A DNA stretch of 64,000 bases from Roseburia rectibacter (lineage in GTDB: Bacteria > Bacillota > Clostridia > Lachnospirales > Lachnospiraceae). Made by a program: the position numbers and the translations under genes. This document shows, one piece after another, positions 25,062-34,130 of this stretch. The stretch covers positions 3,383,501-3,447,500 of the forward strand of contig NZ_CP092473.1 in NCBI RefSeq assembly GCF_014287515.2. The letters are read 5' to 3'. Numbering within the stretch: the stretch's first letter is position 1; each line of letters begins with the position of its first letter. The notes beneath the pieces are model-generated. The model saw nothing but the letters and a program-made list of their open reading frames with translations. It did no database searches and had not been told where the DNA came from.

Positions 25062-25136
25062 TCTCCATTACGACTAATGCAACCTTATTACCATAGATAA
25101 TAGAATGCACGCTTTGCGCATATTCTCTTACCATGA

Positions 25137-25165
25137 ATTATAGCATACACCAATTTTTCCGTCAA
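25137..25165 (-). promoter_or_regulatory. strong promoter of the teichoic-acid-like operon
   Basis: A TTGACG -35 box (25160-25165), an exact 17-base spacer and TATAAT (25137-25142) lie on the minus strand. They drive the LicD gene and, through short gaps and overlaps, six further genes down to 18213. Confidence 0.85.
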
Positions 25166-25207
25166 TTTTGCGTCTGTCTATACCTTTTGTATCTGTATTA
25201 GTCATGT

Positions 25208-25342
25208 TACTGTTCACTCGCAAGTTTGACACTTGCTGTCAAACTGTGCGCCAAAGACTATATTATGCCAGATTACAGCCCCATGCATCGAAGATGCATG
25301 GGGCTGTAATTGCTACTGCTCACACAGTGTGTGAACAGTAGC
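25208..25342 (-). terminator. nested inverted repeats, terminator-like, after a CDP-alditol transferase gene
   Basis: Reading the minus strand from the stop codon at 25345-25343, three hairpins follow: a 15-base stem with one mismatch (25312-25342), a perfect 18-base stem with a three-base loop (25272-25310), and an 8-base stem (25224-25244). In addition the arms at 25208-25217 and 25331-25340 pair with each other, so alternative foldings are possible. The first hairpins probably end transcription of the 25343-27097 gene; the pairing alternatives make this more elaborate than a simple terminator. Confidence 0.7.
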
Positions 25343-27097
25343 TTAGTCATCCTGTTGTACCAACATACCTGTAGCAAAATCAAGCTCATGCATACGCTGT
25401 ATTTCTTCCTGTTTTTTCTTAATCGCATTACTGATATTCTCAGGCATCTTTCCAAGTAAAATCCAATCTATCACACGATCCGATGCACCGCTGTCTATAT
25501 AATCAAAATGATGTGTGATATATTGTTCAACTTTTTCATATTCAAAGTCCTTATCTGTAATTGCAGAAAGCACCTCCTCAAATGAATAACATACCTTACC
25601 CGGTGCAGATTCTTCATAATCTCTATGAAATCCTCTGGAAAAAGAATACTGAATCTTGTCGAATGCAAAAAACAGCATCGGTTTTCTCATGAGTGAATAT
25701 TCAAAAATATTCGACGAATAATCTGTAATTAATAAATCAACAATATAGAACAGATCATTAATATTCGGGTATTTTTTTACATCCAAGAATTTATCCGCAT
25801 ATTTTTTTTCAATCACAATATCTTTATTTACCCATGGATGCATTTTAAATAAAACTACATATTCATCTCCACAGATCTGATATAACTTTTCAAAATCGAT
25901 CAATTCATACGGATAATATGCTGTTTTTTTATTTCTTCCACGGTAGGTAGGTGCAAAAAGTATGACTTTTTTACCTCTGCACATTGGAAACTGCTCATAC
26001 AATTCTTTTATTTTTTCATTCCTATGCTGCTCATCCAAATACTCATCCATACGGGGCATTCCTGTTGGCAATACTTGCTCATCATTAATTCCCCATACTT
26101 CCGAAAAAAACGGTGCGATATTTTTTGAGCCAGCAATTCCGTACTTATATTGTCTGTGACAGGACTGCGGTGAAGGACATCCTTCATGTCCCCAGCGACT
26201 GTAGCCTGATGATTTAAACCCTGCTCCTGCATGCCATAATTGAATCAGCGTTGTATCATCATCCAGTTTTAGCCAATCCAGTACCGGTGCATGATCGTCA
26301 ATAAAAATAGTGCCGCTCTGTGCCAGTAATTTCATAAGACCAATCCAGCTTTTTTTACTTTGCGGCTCTGCCGCTGCAGGACGTGCAGAATACAATAACC
26401 GATATTGCTGATCCAGCTGTCTGTCAACCATTCTGTCTGAAACTGCTTTTAAATTTGATGCAATTTTCTGATTCTGTTCTGTCATAAAAAGGACTGTATT
26501 TTTTCGTCTGCTTTTATACAAAAATGAATACCATTTATATACTCTTCTTAAAACAGATCTGCTAGATAAATAGCAGTCTTTCAATGCTTTTATCAAATTT
26601 ATTTTTTTGAGGAAGCTTGGATTCTGTGGAAATGTAACCCCTACTGCCCCTAATGCGATACAATGCATACGGAATGGCAGTGTATCCGTTCCATCTTCTA
26701 TATAAAATGTAACATTGTAAGATTTTCCCCTTTCACCGTACAAAAAGTTTCTGGACATTGCTTCTAATTGATCTGCAATATCAGGACTGGTTTCACACTC
26801 TGCCAGAACACAATCTTTTTCACATACAAAAATACGATATGTTCCCCTCGGAATACAACGTAGGTCACCATTATTTGTTACATTAACATGAAGTTTGATG
26901 ATATCTTCTTTCCTGCGTACATCGAACTTAACTCCACATCCCCCAAAATTATTTACCGCATAAAATTCCATCTTATCTATATCATACGTTTTCTGCCCGT
27001 CAATATGCAGCCTTACTGTAAGAATCAAGTGTATTCTTTCCCATTCAATATTTTCAATTGTCGCTGATACACCACTCTCATTGATTCTCCAATTCAT
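25343..27097 (-). CDS. CDP-glycerol/ribitol transferase family protein with N-terminal extension
   Basis: A 584-residue protein. The first 190 residues form a beta-rich domain that resembles the N-terminal accessory domain of Tag/Tar polymerases and of capsule CDP-alditol transferases. The C-terminal catalytic domain has IQLWHAGAGFKSSGYSRW, VLPTGMPRMDEYLD and LLITDYSSNIFEYSLM with the paired serines. The first catalytic histidine is conserved. It is transcribed from its own promoter, separately from the LicD operon. Its substrate is likely CDP-activated alditol. Confidence 0.88.
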   Translation of the reverse strand: MNWRINESGVSATIENIEWERIHLILTVRLHIDGQKTYDIDKMEFYAVNNFGGCGVKFDVRRKEDIIKLHVNVTNNGDLRCIPRGTYRIFVCEKDCVLAECETSPDIADQLEAMSRNFLYGERGKSYNVTFYIEDGTDTLPFRMHCIALGAVGVTFPQNPSFLKKINLIKALKDCYLSSRSVLRRVYKWYSFLYKSRRKNTVLFMTEQNQKIASNLKAVSDRMVDRQLDQQYRLLYSARPAAAEPQSKKSWIGLMKLLAQSGTIFIDDHAPVLDWLKLDDDTTLIQLWHAGAGFKSSGYSRWGHEGCPSPQSCHRQYKYGIAGSKNIAPFFSEVWGINDEQVLPTGMPRMDEYLDEQHRNEKIKELYEQFPMCRGKKVILFAPTYRGRNKKTAYYPYELIDFEKLYQICGDEYVVLFKMHPWVNKDIVIEKKYADKFLDVKKYPNINDLFYIVDLLITDYSSNIFEYSLMRKPMLFFAFDKIQYSFSRGFHRDYEESAPGKVCYSFEEVLSAITDKDFEYEKVEQYITHHFDYIDSGASDRVIDWILLGKMPENISNAIKKKQEEIQRMHELDFATGMLVQQDD

Positions 27098-27144
27098 TTT
27101 CTAACTCCTTTTTATCTATTCCATGTATTCCAAAAGACTGCACA

Positions 27145-27173
27145 ATTATATCATACAAGCTATTTCACGTCAA
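27145..27173 (-). promoter_or_regulatory. strong promoter for the upstream CDP-alditol transferase gene
   Basis: TTGACG (27168-27173), a 17-base spacer and TATAAT (27145-27150) lie on the minus strand, 48 bases before the ATG. It is nearly identical in boxes and spacing to the promoter at 25137-25165, suggesting joint house-keeping expression. In the rest of 27098-27350 I see only the left end of the plus-strand IS remnant. Confidence 0.85.
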
Positions 27174-27350
27174 TTTATTCTACTCTCTCTTGAGTTTCCG
27201 TACTTTTATCCACAAAGCCCCGTTTTCATAATCATCGTCATAAACAACTTTCAAAAAATGCCCAAAATATAAGGAATCCTTTCCTGTTTTGTAGTAAAAT
27301 TAAGGTACCAAATCAAAATAATACTAAACAAAAAAACAGGAGGACTCCTT

Positions 27351-28298
27351 ATGCTTAATTCTACAACAAATACTTATACTTTGAAACTGGAAATTTTAAC
27401 TTTTTCCAAAAAAATTTCAAAACATCTTTCCAAACCAGATAGAAAGATTACTGCTGATATGACCTACGGCATGCTTGCCTCTCAGAGCTGCCTTCTGACA
27501 AACATTGTTGACCAGCTTCATGAGAATTCTAAAAAAGTTAATTCTGTGGAGCGTCTTACAAGACATCTCAACAAAGGAATTCCGAAAGATGCTCAAAAGT
27601 CATATCTGACCTTTGTTCGTACAATGGTTTCCAGCAATCCCATTATCCATATCGATGATAGTGATGTGATAAAACCGGAAGGCCGCAGGTTCGAGGCACT
27701 TGGACTTGTTCGTGATGGTTCTAAAAGCACTAATACTAAAACCGTTTATGAAAAAGGCTATCACGTAACAGAAGCCTGTGTTCTTACCGGCAACAATCAT
27801 CCCGTGAAGCATATCTGTCTCATGTAAAAGTTCAGATAACCGCTTCTAAAAAAGATATTGACCTGGTGCTCGTCTATGGTTTAACCGAACATCCAATGAT
27901 GCTTGCAACCAATAAAGATATTAAATCAAAAGAAGATGTAATCGCTGTTGCAAAGCAGTACTTTTCGAGATGGAAAATAGAGGAATATTTCCGCTGCAAA
28001 AAAACAGATGTTTCAGTTTGAAAACTTTCGAGTACGAAAGCTGTCTGCCATCAATACGTTAAATTTTTATATCACCTTATGCATGGCTTTTCTTGCACAT
28101 ATATCTATGAAGTCAGAAACAAATGCCCTTAAGGTTTCAATTATACAAAAAGCAGACCCTGTAAAGAAAAAAGTATATTTCTGCTATTACCGGTTAGCTA
28201 AAGGTATCTCTGGCATACTATCGTATGCAAAAGAAGGCGTCAGGCTATGGTTCCGGACAAAACGTCCGGCATATCGTCAACTCTGCCTTAAGCTGACC
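27351..28298 (+). pseudogene. IS-A DDE transposase remnant, frameshifted
   Basis: A transposase gene broken into three frames. The first part (27351-27827) has IIHIDDSDVIKPEGRRFEAL, the first catalytic Asp region, and an AGGAGG-like ribosome site. The second (about 27810-28020) has VAKQYFSRWKIEEYFR, the Glu region. The third (from about 28000) reads QMFQFENFRVRKLSA. Compared with an intact gene, a large internal segment is missing near 27815, and an A7 run near 27998-28004 gives a +1 frameshift. At about 28298 it is fused to IS-B copy 2. It cannot make an active transposase. Confidence 0.8.
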
Positions 28299-28676
28299 GC
28301 TTATCGTTCCATTCCGGAATATCCGGTTACGTTTTATGATATCAATCATTTCTTCATGTATGCTGCGTATTTCATCTGGGTTTATTCTGGAGAGAAGGTC
28401 GCGGACTGCATCAACTTTTGGAATCCTTCCACTGATACAGTTTTTCAGTCTTTTTGACATGCTTTCAGGGTCTGAAAAAATGGTATGGAAGCTCTCATAC
28501 TGCAGCATCAGAAAAAGCAGTACCGGCATGACAATGTTGAACAATGGAATAGATTTTCTTTTGTCCGTTAAACACTTGATTTTTTGTGGGATTTTATATT
28601 GAAAATGGATATCCCCTGTTTTTCCTGAAATTCACAGGCAAAACCAGGGATTATATTTTTAAAAGCGAAATCTCTG
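28299..28676 (-). mobile_element. IS-B copy 2, right-end remnant
   Basis: The stretch 28299-28600 matches 8392-8603 of copy 1, and 28602-28676 matches 8752-8826. Both copies lie in the same orientation. The frame still reads MFNIVMPVLLFLMLQ through IHEEMIDIIKRNRIFRNG, including the 94 bases missing in copy 1, but lacks the 5' leader and everything after the junction with IS-A. The right end ends in the same CTCTG terminus. It lies 16 bases from the stop of the adjacent GT2 gene, so it is close to that operon's 3' end. Confidence 0.8.
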
Positions 28677-28691
28677 TCTTTAAGCCAAGGA

Positions 28692-29513
28692 TTACTTTCT
28701 GAGAAAGACCGAATATACTGTTTTTCTCAGATTCGCAGGCATCAGGATTACAATTCCACGGGCTATGACAGATGTCAGAAATTCCAGTAAATTAATGTAT
28801 CCGCTATTTAACATGATTTTCCGAAACTCTGCCATATCTTTCAAGTATGAAACTCCTCCGCGCCTCGCATACATGCCATTACCGACTCTCATGTACACTA
28901 GCACTTCAGATAGATTATATCCCTTCATCCCGCCTGAGAGCATACGGAGCCATAGATAGTAATCCTCAAATCCATGAAAATCCATATAACTTCCAGCTTT
29001 TATAACATCACTTTTTTTAAACATCACTGCCGGATGATTGAAAGGATTCCTTTTTTTTGCATATACCGCTATCTTTTCTGATGATTCCGGAACATATCTG
29101 ACAGTACCTGCCTGTGCTGTATCATCCATAAATTCCTGCACAGCTCCACTGATAATCGATACATTATTTTGGGCAAAAGCTTTTAACTGCCATTCACAAC
29201 GCTCTGGAACACTGATATCATCGCTGTCCATTCGTGCAACCAGTTCATTTTTACAATAAACCAGTCCTTCTTTGAGTGCTTCTCCCAGTCCTCGGTTTTC
29301 AGGCAGTTGAACTATCTGAAAACATTCCGGATACTCCTGCTTTTTTTTTTGGAGTACCTGATTTAATTCATCCCCCAGCAATCCATCACATACAATCACG
29401 AAATCCTGCGGTGGTACTGTCTGGGAGAGCATGCTGTCAATGCTTTTTTGCAAATACTCAGCTTTTTCTTTTCTATATACAGACATTAAAACGGAATAAT
29501 TCTGTTCTATCAT
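28692..29513 (-). CDS. family 2 glycosyltransferase (AmsE-like)
   Basis: A 273-residue GT-A enzyme. The motifs YSVLMSVYRKEKAEYLQKS, FVIVCDGLLGDEL, PENRGLGEAL and VARMDSDDISVPERC are typical of the AmsE/WaaE subgroup of GT2. It lies 22 bases after the amidase gene and is the last gene of the right block, next to IS-B copy 2. A short GGTGA precedes the ATG. Donor and acceptor are unknown. Confidence 0.88.
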   Translation of the reverse strand: MIEQNYSVLMSVYRKEKAEYLQKSIDSMLSQTVPPQDFVIVCDGLLGDELNQVLQKKKQEYPECFQIVQLPENRGLGEALKEGLVYCKNELVARMDSDDISVPERCEWQLKAFAQNNVSIISGAVQEFMDDTAQAGTVRYVPESSEKIAVYAKKRNPFNHPAVMFKKSDVIKAGSYMDFHGFEDYYLWLRMLSGGMKGYNLSEVLVYMRVGNGMYARRGGVSYLKDMAEFRKIMLNSGYINLLEFLTSVIARGIVILMPANLRKTVYSVFLRK

Positions 29514-29535
29514 TTATATCACCATACTTTTTCGT

Positions 29536-32500
29536 TTATAAACTATCCATGATCCGAAGCAGCTTCGTACCATAATCCGCATCTGCTGCCCAGCCTTTTC
29601 CATATGGATTCTGTGGAATCGCAAGCCACTCCACGTATCTGGCTGTTCCACGCGATACATACTGGAAACGCTTATCCACACATGCATTGTTTAATCCATC
29701 TGTACTTGCGTATGCTTTTAAGTGCTGTACCTGCGCACGGAGTCCGGTTCTTACATCTGCAAAAGTCTCACCTGCTGCACCGCCACCGACTGCACCGAGT
29801 CCTCCAAAGTTACACTGACTCGGCTGCACATCACCGCCGAATTTTAATCCTCCGGTCTCTAACATAACCTGCGCAAACAATACATCTGCTCTTACACCCT
29901 CGGCTTCTGCCTCTTCTTTTAAGATCTTAAAGAATGCCTCCGCAGAATCTGCTCCCTTATCACGGTAAGTATCTGCCGGGAAGGTATAACGTTTATTATA
30001 GTAAGATACCATCTGGTCGACTGTCACACTGCTTGTACCCATGATCTCATGCGCTGCAGCTTTTGCTTTTACCGCTGACCATGGTCCGTACATACGGATT
30101 CCGTTGCTTAAATCTTTGTATGCTCTTACTTTATAGTAATATGTCGTTCCCTGTACCAGATTACTGTGTGTAAAGGATGTTGCACCAGAAGTCTGTAATG
30201 TGGTATAAGTTCCTTTTTCGCTGACCGCACCGGCAAGTTCATAGCCACTTGCATTTGCAACACTGTTCCATGAGATATTTAATACATTATTATCTCCGAG
30301 TGTGATAGAAGAAATACTTCCCTGTTTTAAGACTGCAACCTCTGTTACCTTACTATAACTTCCTCTGCCTGCACTGCCTTTGATCTTATAAGTTGCTGCA
30401 ATTTTATAGTAATACGTATTGCCGCTCTTTACGCCCTTATCCGTGTAAGTCAGTGTAGATCCGGATGAAATTGAAGCGATCTTTTCAAATCCACTGTTTG
30501 ACTCGTCGCTCCGGTAAATATCATACCCCTGTGCTTTTGAAACTTTCTTCCAGCCAAGTGTGACCTGATTTTTGCTGTCACTTGTGATCTGGGAGAATAC
30601 CACCTGTTTGATCGTCCATGCCTTCTGTGCTTTTGAGAAAGATGCCACACCGTTTTTAGCACTGTTGCTCTTATATGCACGAACCTGATAATAGTAAGTT
30701 TTTCCGGCTTCTAATGTTTTATCCTCATATTTTTTCGTATTTTTACCTTTGACCTGTCCGACCTTTTTATAACCACTGTCTTTTGACGTACTCCGGTAAA
30801 TCTGATAACCGGATGCCCCATCCACAGCTTTCCATTCCAGTCTTACGGAAGTACTTCCGGTTGCCTTGACTGCCGTAATGGATGTAGTTTTCAAAGTCTT
30901 TGCCGACACAGCTGCCGAATTACCGCTGTATCCTTTTTTGCCATTTACCTTGTTGATCGTCTCTACCTTATAATAGTAGGTCTTTGCAGTTTTTAACTTT
31001 TTATCCTGATAGGTCGTATTATTTTTTCCTTTTAAAGTGGCAACCACTTTATAAGTACCATTCTTTGACGTACTGCGTTTGATCCGGTAGCCGTAGGCAC
31101 CTCTCACTGCTCCCCAGTTTACTTCAATCTGATTACTTCCATTTGAAACAGCATACTTGATCTTCGCTTTTTTCGCTGTTCTTCCTTCCATGGACGCTGA
31201 ATCACCGCTATAACAGATATTGTCTCCTGTCTTTACCATCGTTTCAACCGTGTAATAATAGGTCTTTCCTGCTTTTACACTGGTGTCTTTGTAGCTGGTC
31301 GTGTTTCCGGATTTAATCGTCTTAACAACTTTGTAAGTACCATCTTCATCGGTACTTCGTTTGATACGATAACCATAAGCTCCTGTGATCTTATTCCACT
31401 TGATCGTCAGTGTTTTTTCATTTGTGGAAACGATTGATGTGATCTTTGTACGTTTTGCAGTTTTTCCTGCCACCGCGTCTGATGCACCGCCGTATCCTTT
31501 TGTACCGCTGTTGACATTATATGCTTCGACCTTATAGTAATAGGTCTTTCCTGCTTTTACAGTATCATCTGTGTAGGATGTTGTCTTTTCTCCTGATACT
31601 GTATCTATTTCACTATAACCACTATCTTTCTTTGTGCTGCGGGAAATGATATATCCCTTTGCACCGCTTACCTTATTCCAGGAAATTTTTAATACTTCCT
31701 CATTTGAGGACGTGATGCCTGTAATTTTTGCTTTTGCAAGTGTCTTTGCTGATTTCGTGGAGGAATATGCACCGACACCCTGTTTACCATTATTTGTGTT
31801 ATACGCCTGTATTTTATAAGTATATGTTTTGTTATTGGATTTCACAGTATCTGTGTATGTCAGAGTCTTTCCTGAAGTCACTTTACCGATCTGATTATAC
31901 TTTCCATCCTCACTGTCTTTGCGATAAATGAGATATCCTTCTGCCTGTGAAACTTTTTTCCAGGTTAAAGCGACCTTCTTTCCGCTCTTTGCCTCGATTT
32001 TCGTAAAGTTTGTCTTTGCTAATGCCACACCAGAGATGGATTTGGAGTATTCTCCCGTAGTTCCGTCATTAAATACCGGACGAACCAAATAGTAATATCT
32101 TGTTCCCAATTCTACGGTATCATCGATAAAAGATGTCGCATCAGATACTTCATCAATCTTTTCATAATCATAGGCATCTTTAGTATCACGCCAGATCTCA
32201 TAATAATCAACATTATCAAGTCCGCTCCATTTGATTTTCAGACTACCATCCGCTCTTGACTGCGTATAGGTACAGGTAACTGTCTGAGCACCTTTTGTCA
32301 GACCGAAATATTCTGCGATCGCAGTAGCATCTGCAACCCCGAGTGCCTTTAATTTTTCATCTGAACTTAAATATGTATAATAATCATTTGCATTGTCCAA
32401 AAAGGCATGCTCGATGATCAGTCCAGGAATGCCATTATTTTTACAACGGCGGATCAGTCCGTAATAGTCTGCCGCAGATCCATCCGGATATTTGTCATAA

Positions 32501-33909
32501 GAAGCATTCCGAATCTTTGTGCCACGATAATTTAATCCAAGTGCTGCCAATTTGTCACATATTTTCTTTGCAAGTGCCTGTCCGTTGCTTCCCACCTGCG
32601 CATTATAGTTGCTGTTCGGATAATAAACTTCCACACCTCTCGCTGTTCCGTTTGCAGTATTTAAATGGAAACTTACTAACACATTTGCTCCCACATTCTT
32701 TGCAAGGTTTGCACGGGCATCCAGACATGCAATATAATCTCCGCCGCCTGCCGGACAGCTTGCACTCTCTCTTGTCATATAAACAGTAATACCATTATAG
32801 GTAGATAATTCTTCTTTACAATATGTGGCGATCTTAAGTGTCAGATCCGCTTCCTGTACTCCAAAACCGGGTGCTCCTGCATGGGTGCCATCATGTCCCG
32901 GATCGAGTACGACTTTCACATTACTGTTCGCACCTTTTAAGTTATCTGCAACACTGGCGACAGCATCTGAGATTCCCTGCTCCAGCACATTTTCCACAGT
33001 GTTTTCGGAAATAACTTCTCCATCTGCGCTCATAGTAACAACATCAGCATCCACATCCGCATAGGCATCTTCATCATAAAGTACCTGATCCGGGTTCGTC
33101 TCTGCCTGTTCATTGACACCAAATCTTACATCCATGCCAAGGTCTGATAGCAGGATTTCCTGTTTTGTTTTCTCCTGTGTAAACTGCACGGAAGTGATCT
33201 GATACTCTCCTGCCTGTCCATTTTCTGAAAAATCCATGGTAAACCGGATCATATCCTCTTCTATTCCTGCAGTTTTTGTCTGATATGCTTTTCCGGTGGT
33301 CAGATTCTTATAATTTAAGACGATATCCGAAAGCTGCTCATCGCCTGTTCCAAGACTTAAGACCACATTCTGCGTTCCCGGTGTCTCAACGTACGGTGAC
33401 TCTACCATCATGTAGTTAAGTTCTGCTGCCTGGACAGTCTCTGTCTCCGCAGTCTCCGTTTCGGTCGGCTCTTCTGTCTCTGTTTCAGTTGTTTCCGTTT
33501 CGGTTGACTCCTCTGTCTCCGTTTCAGCTGTCTCCGTCTCGGTGCTCTCTGTTTCCGTAGTTTCTGTTTCGATTGTTTCTGTCTCTGCCGGTTTCTCTGT
33601 TTCCGAAGTTTCTGTCTCTGCCGGTTTCTCTGTTTCCGAGGTTTCTGTCTCTGCCGGCTCTTCTGTCTCAATCGTCTCTGTTTCGATTGTTACCGTCTCG
33701 GTCGTTTCTTCTGTCTCTGTCATCTCCGTTCCGGTCAGTTCTTCTGCTGCATTCCCAGCGTTTTCTGTCTGGGCTGATTTCTCTGCCGGTGATGTTTTCT
33801 GCGTGCTTTCTGTCTGAACTGCACTGTCTTCTGCTGCACTTACATCTGCAGGCAGTGCTGTCATACTCACGCAGACTGCCATGATTACTGCTAAAATCCT
33901 TTTTTTCAT
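29536..33909 (-). CDS. secreted N-acetylmuramoyl-L-alanine amidase with Fn3-like repeats and glucosaminidase domain
   Basis: A 1457-residue wall hydrolase with two catalytic ends. A signal peptide (1-26) precedes a Thr/Glu-rich stalk (61-158) and a beta-domain (about 165-270). An Amidase_3 domain (330-538) has zinc ligands H339, E353 and H415 and catalytic E500. About eight Fn3-like units follow (about 541-1285, recurring GYxIYRST and YYYKV). The C-terminal 168 residues form a glucosaminidase-type domain with LFAQVMLETGG. It probably cuts stem peptides from glycan strands and cleaves the strands. No cell-wall anchor motif is seen; binding through the repeats is inferred. Confidence 0.93.
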   Translation of the reverse strand: MKKRILAVIMAVCVSMTALPADVSAAEDSAVQTESTQKTSPAEKSAQTENAGNAAEELTGTEMTETEETTETVTIETETIETEEPAETETSETEKPAETETSETEKPAETETIETETTETESTETETAETETEESTETETTETETEEPTETETAETETVQAAELNYMMVESPYVETPGTQNVVLSLGTGDEQLSDIVLNYKNLTTGKAYQTKTAGIEEDMIRFTMDFSENGQAGEYQITSVQFTQEKTKQEILLSDLGMDVRFGVNEQAETNPDQVLYDEDAYADVDADVVTMSADGEVISENTVENVLEQGISDAVASVADNLKGANSNVKVVLDPGHDGTHAGAPGFGVQEADLTLKIATYCKEELSTYNGITVYMTRESASCPAGGGDYIACLDARANLAKNVGANVLVSFHLNTANGTARGVEVYYPNSNYNAQVGSNGQALAKKICDKLAALGLNYRGTKIRNASYDKYPDGSAADYYGLIRRCKNNGIPGLIIEHAFLDNANDYYTYLSSDEKLKALGVADATAIAEYFGLTKGAQTVTCTYTQSRADGSLKIKWSGLDNVDYYEIWRDTKDAYDYEKIDEVSDATSFIDDTVELGTRYYYLVRPVFNDGTTGEYSKSISGVALAKTNFTKIEAKSGKKVALTWKKVSQAEGYLIYRKDSEDGKYNQIGKVTSGKTLTYTDTVKSNNKTYTYKIQAYNTNNGKQGVGAYSSTKSAKTLAKAKITGITSSNEEVLKISWNKVSGAKGYIISRSTKKDSGYSEIDTVSGEKTTSYTDDTVKAGKTYYYKVEAYNVNSGTKGYGGASDAVAGKTAKRTKITSIVSTNEKTLTIKWNKITGAYGYRIKRSTDEDGTYKVVKTIKSGNTTSYKDTSVKAGKTYYYTVETMVKTGDNICYSGDSASMEGRTAKKAKIKYAVSNGSNQIEVNWGAVRGAYGYRIKRSTSKNGTYKVVATLKGKNNTTYQDKKLKTAKTYYYKVETINKVNGKKGYSGNSAAVSAKTLKTTSITAVKATGSTSVRLEWKAVDGASGYQIYRSTSKDSGYKKVGQVKGKNTKKYEDKTLEAGKTYYYQVRAYKSNSAKNGVASFSKAQKAWTIKQVVFSQITSDSKNQVTLGWKKVSKAQGYDIYRSDESNSGFEKIASISSGSTLTYTDKGVKSGNTYYYKIAATYKIKGSAGRGSYSKVTEVAVLKQGSISSITLGDNNVLNISWNSVANASGYELAGAVSEKGTYTTLQTSGATSFTHSNLVQGTTYYYKVRAYKDLSNGIRMYGPWSAVKAKAAAHEIMGTSSVTVDQMVSYYNKRYTFPADTYRDKGADSAEAFFKILKEEAEAEGVRADVLFAQVMLETGGLKFGGDVQPSQCNFGGLGAVGGGAAGETFADVRTGLRAQVQHLKAYASTDGLNNACVDKRFQYVSRGTARYVEWLAIPQNPYGKGWAADADYGTKLLRIMDSL
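33436..33729 (-). repeat. low-complexity Thr/Glu codon repeats in the amidase gene
   Basis: About 98 codons are almost only Thr and Glu with some Ser, Ala and Pro, built from ETET/ETES and SETEKPAETET-type units in variable number. The DNA is repetitive and could expand or contract in frame. The stalk separates the signal peptide from the folded domains. Confidence 0.85.
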
Positions 33910-33914
33910 TTTCC

Positions 33915-34128
33915 TTACCCTCTTGTATATTTTTTGACACTATTTAATGTGTAATGTACCATATAACGCAATGCATTTAGCCGGTTCTTTCCTATAAAAC
34001 GGTAAACTTTCCACTGCATTTTAGCTGACTTGTATTTATTGCGCGACTTTCCGTCACTGCTCCACATAATCCCGTGCATTATAAACCGGCATAATAACAG
34101 ATATCTGTACTTCGCTTGTCTGTTCCAT
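33915..34128 (-). pseudogene. collapsed GT2 glycosyltransferase: head and tail only
   Basis: From the ATG at 34128, 24 codons encode VQISVIMPVYNARDYVEQ, the start of a GT2 enzyme, then a TGA. Shifted by one base, the next 45 codons give the typical GT2 tail (KMQWKVYRFIGKNRLNALRY) to a TAA at 33917. The middle of the gene, including the DxD catalytic region, is gone. Head and tail still sit in perfect operon position, 2 bases after the transferase gene and 5 bases before the amidase ATG. A clean internal deletion is the simplest explanation. Confidence 0.9.
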
Positions 34129-34130
34129 CT

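Noticed and set aside
33542..33884. Plus-strand frames rich in Ser/Val or Leu/Ser opposite the amidase stalk
   Set aside because: They are produced by the repetitive Thr/Glu codons of the real gene read backwards.
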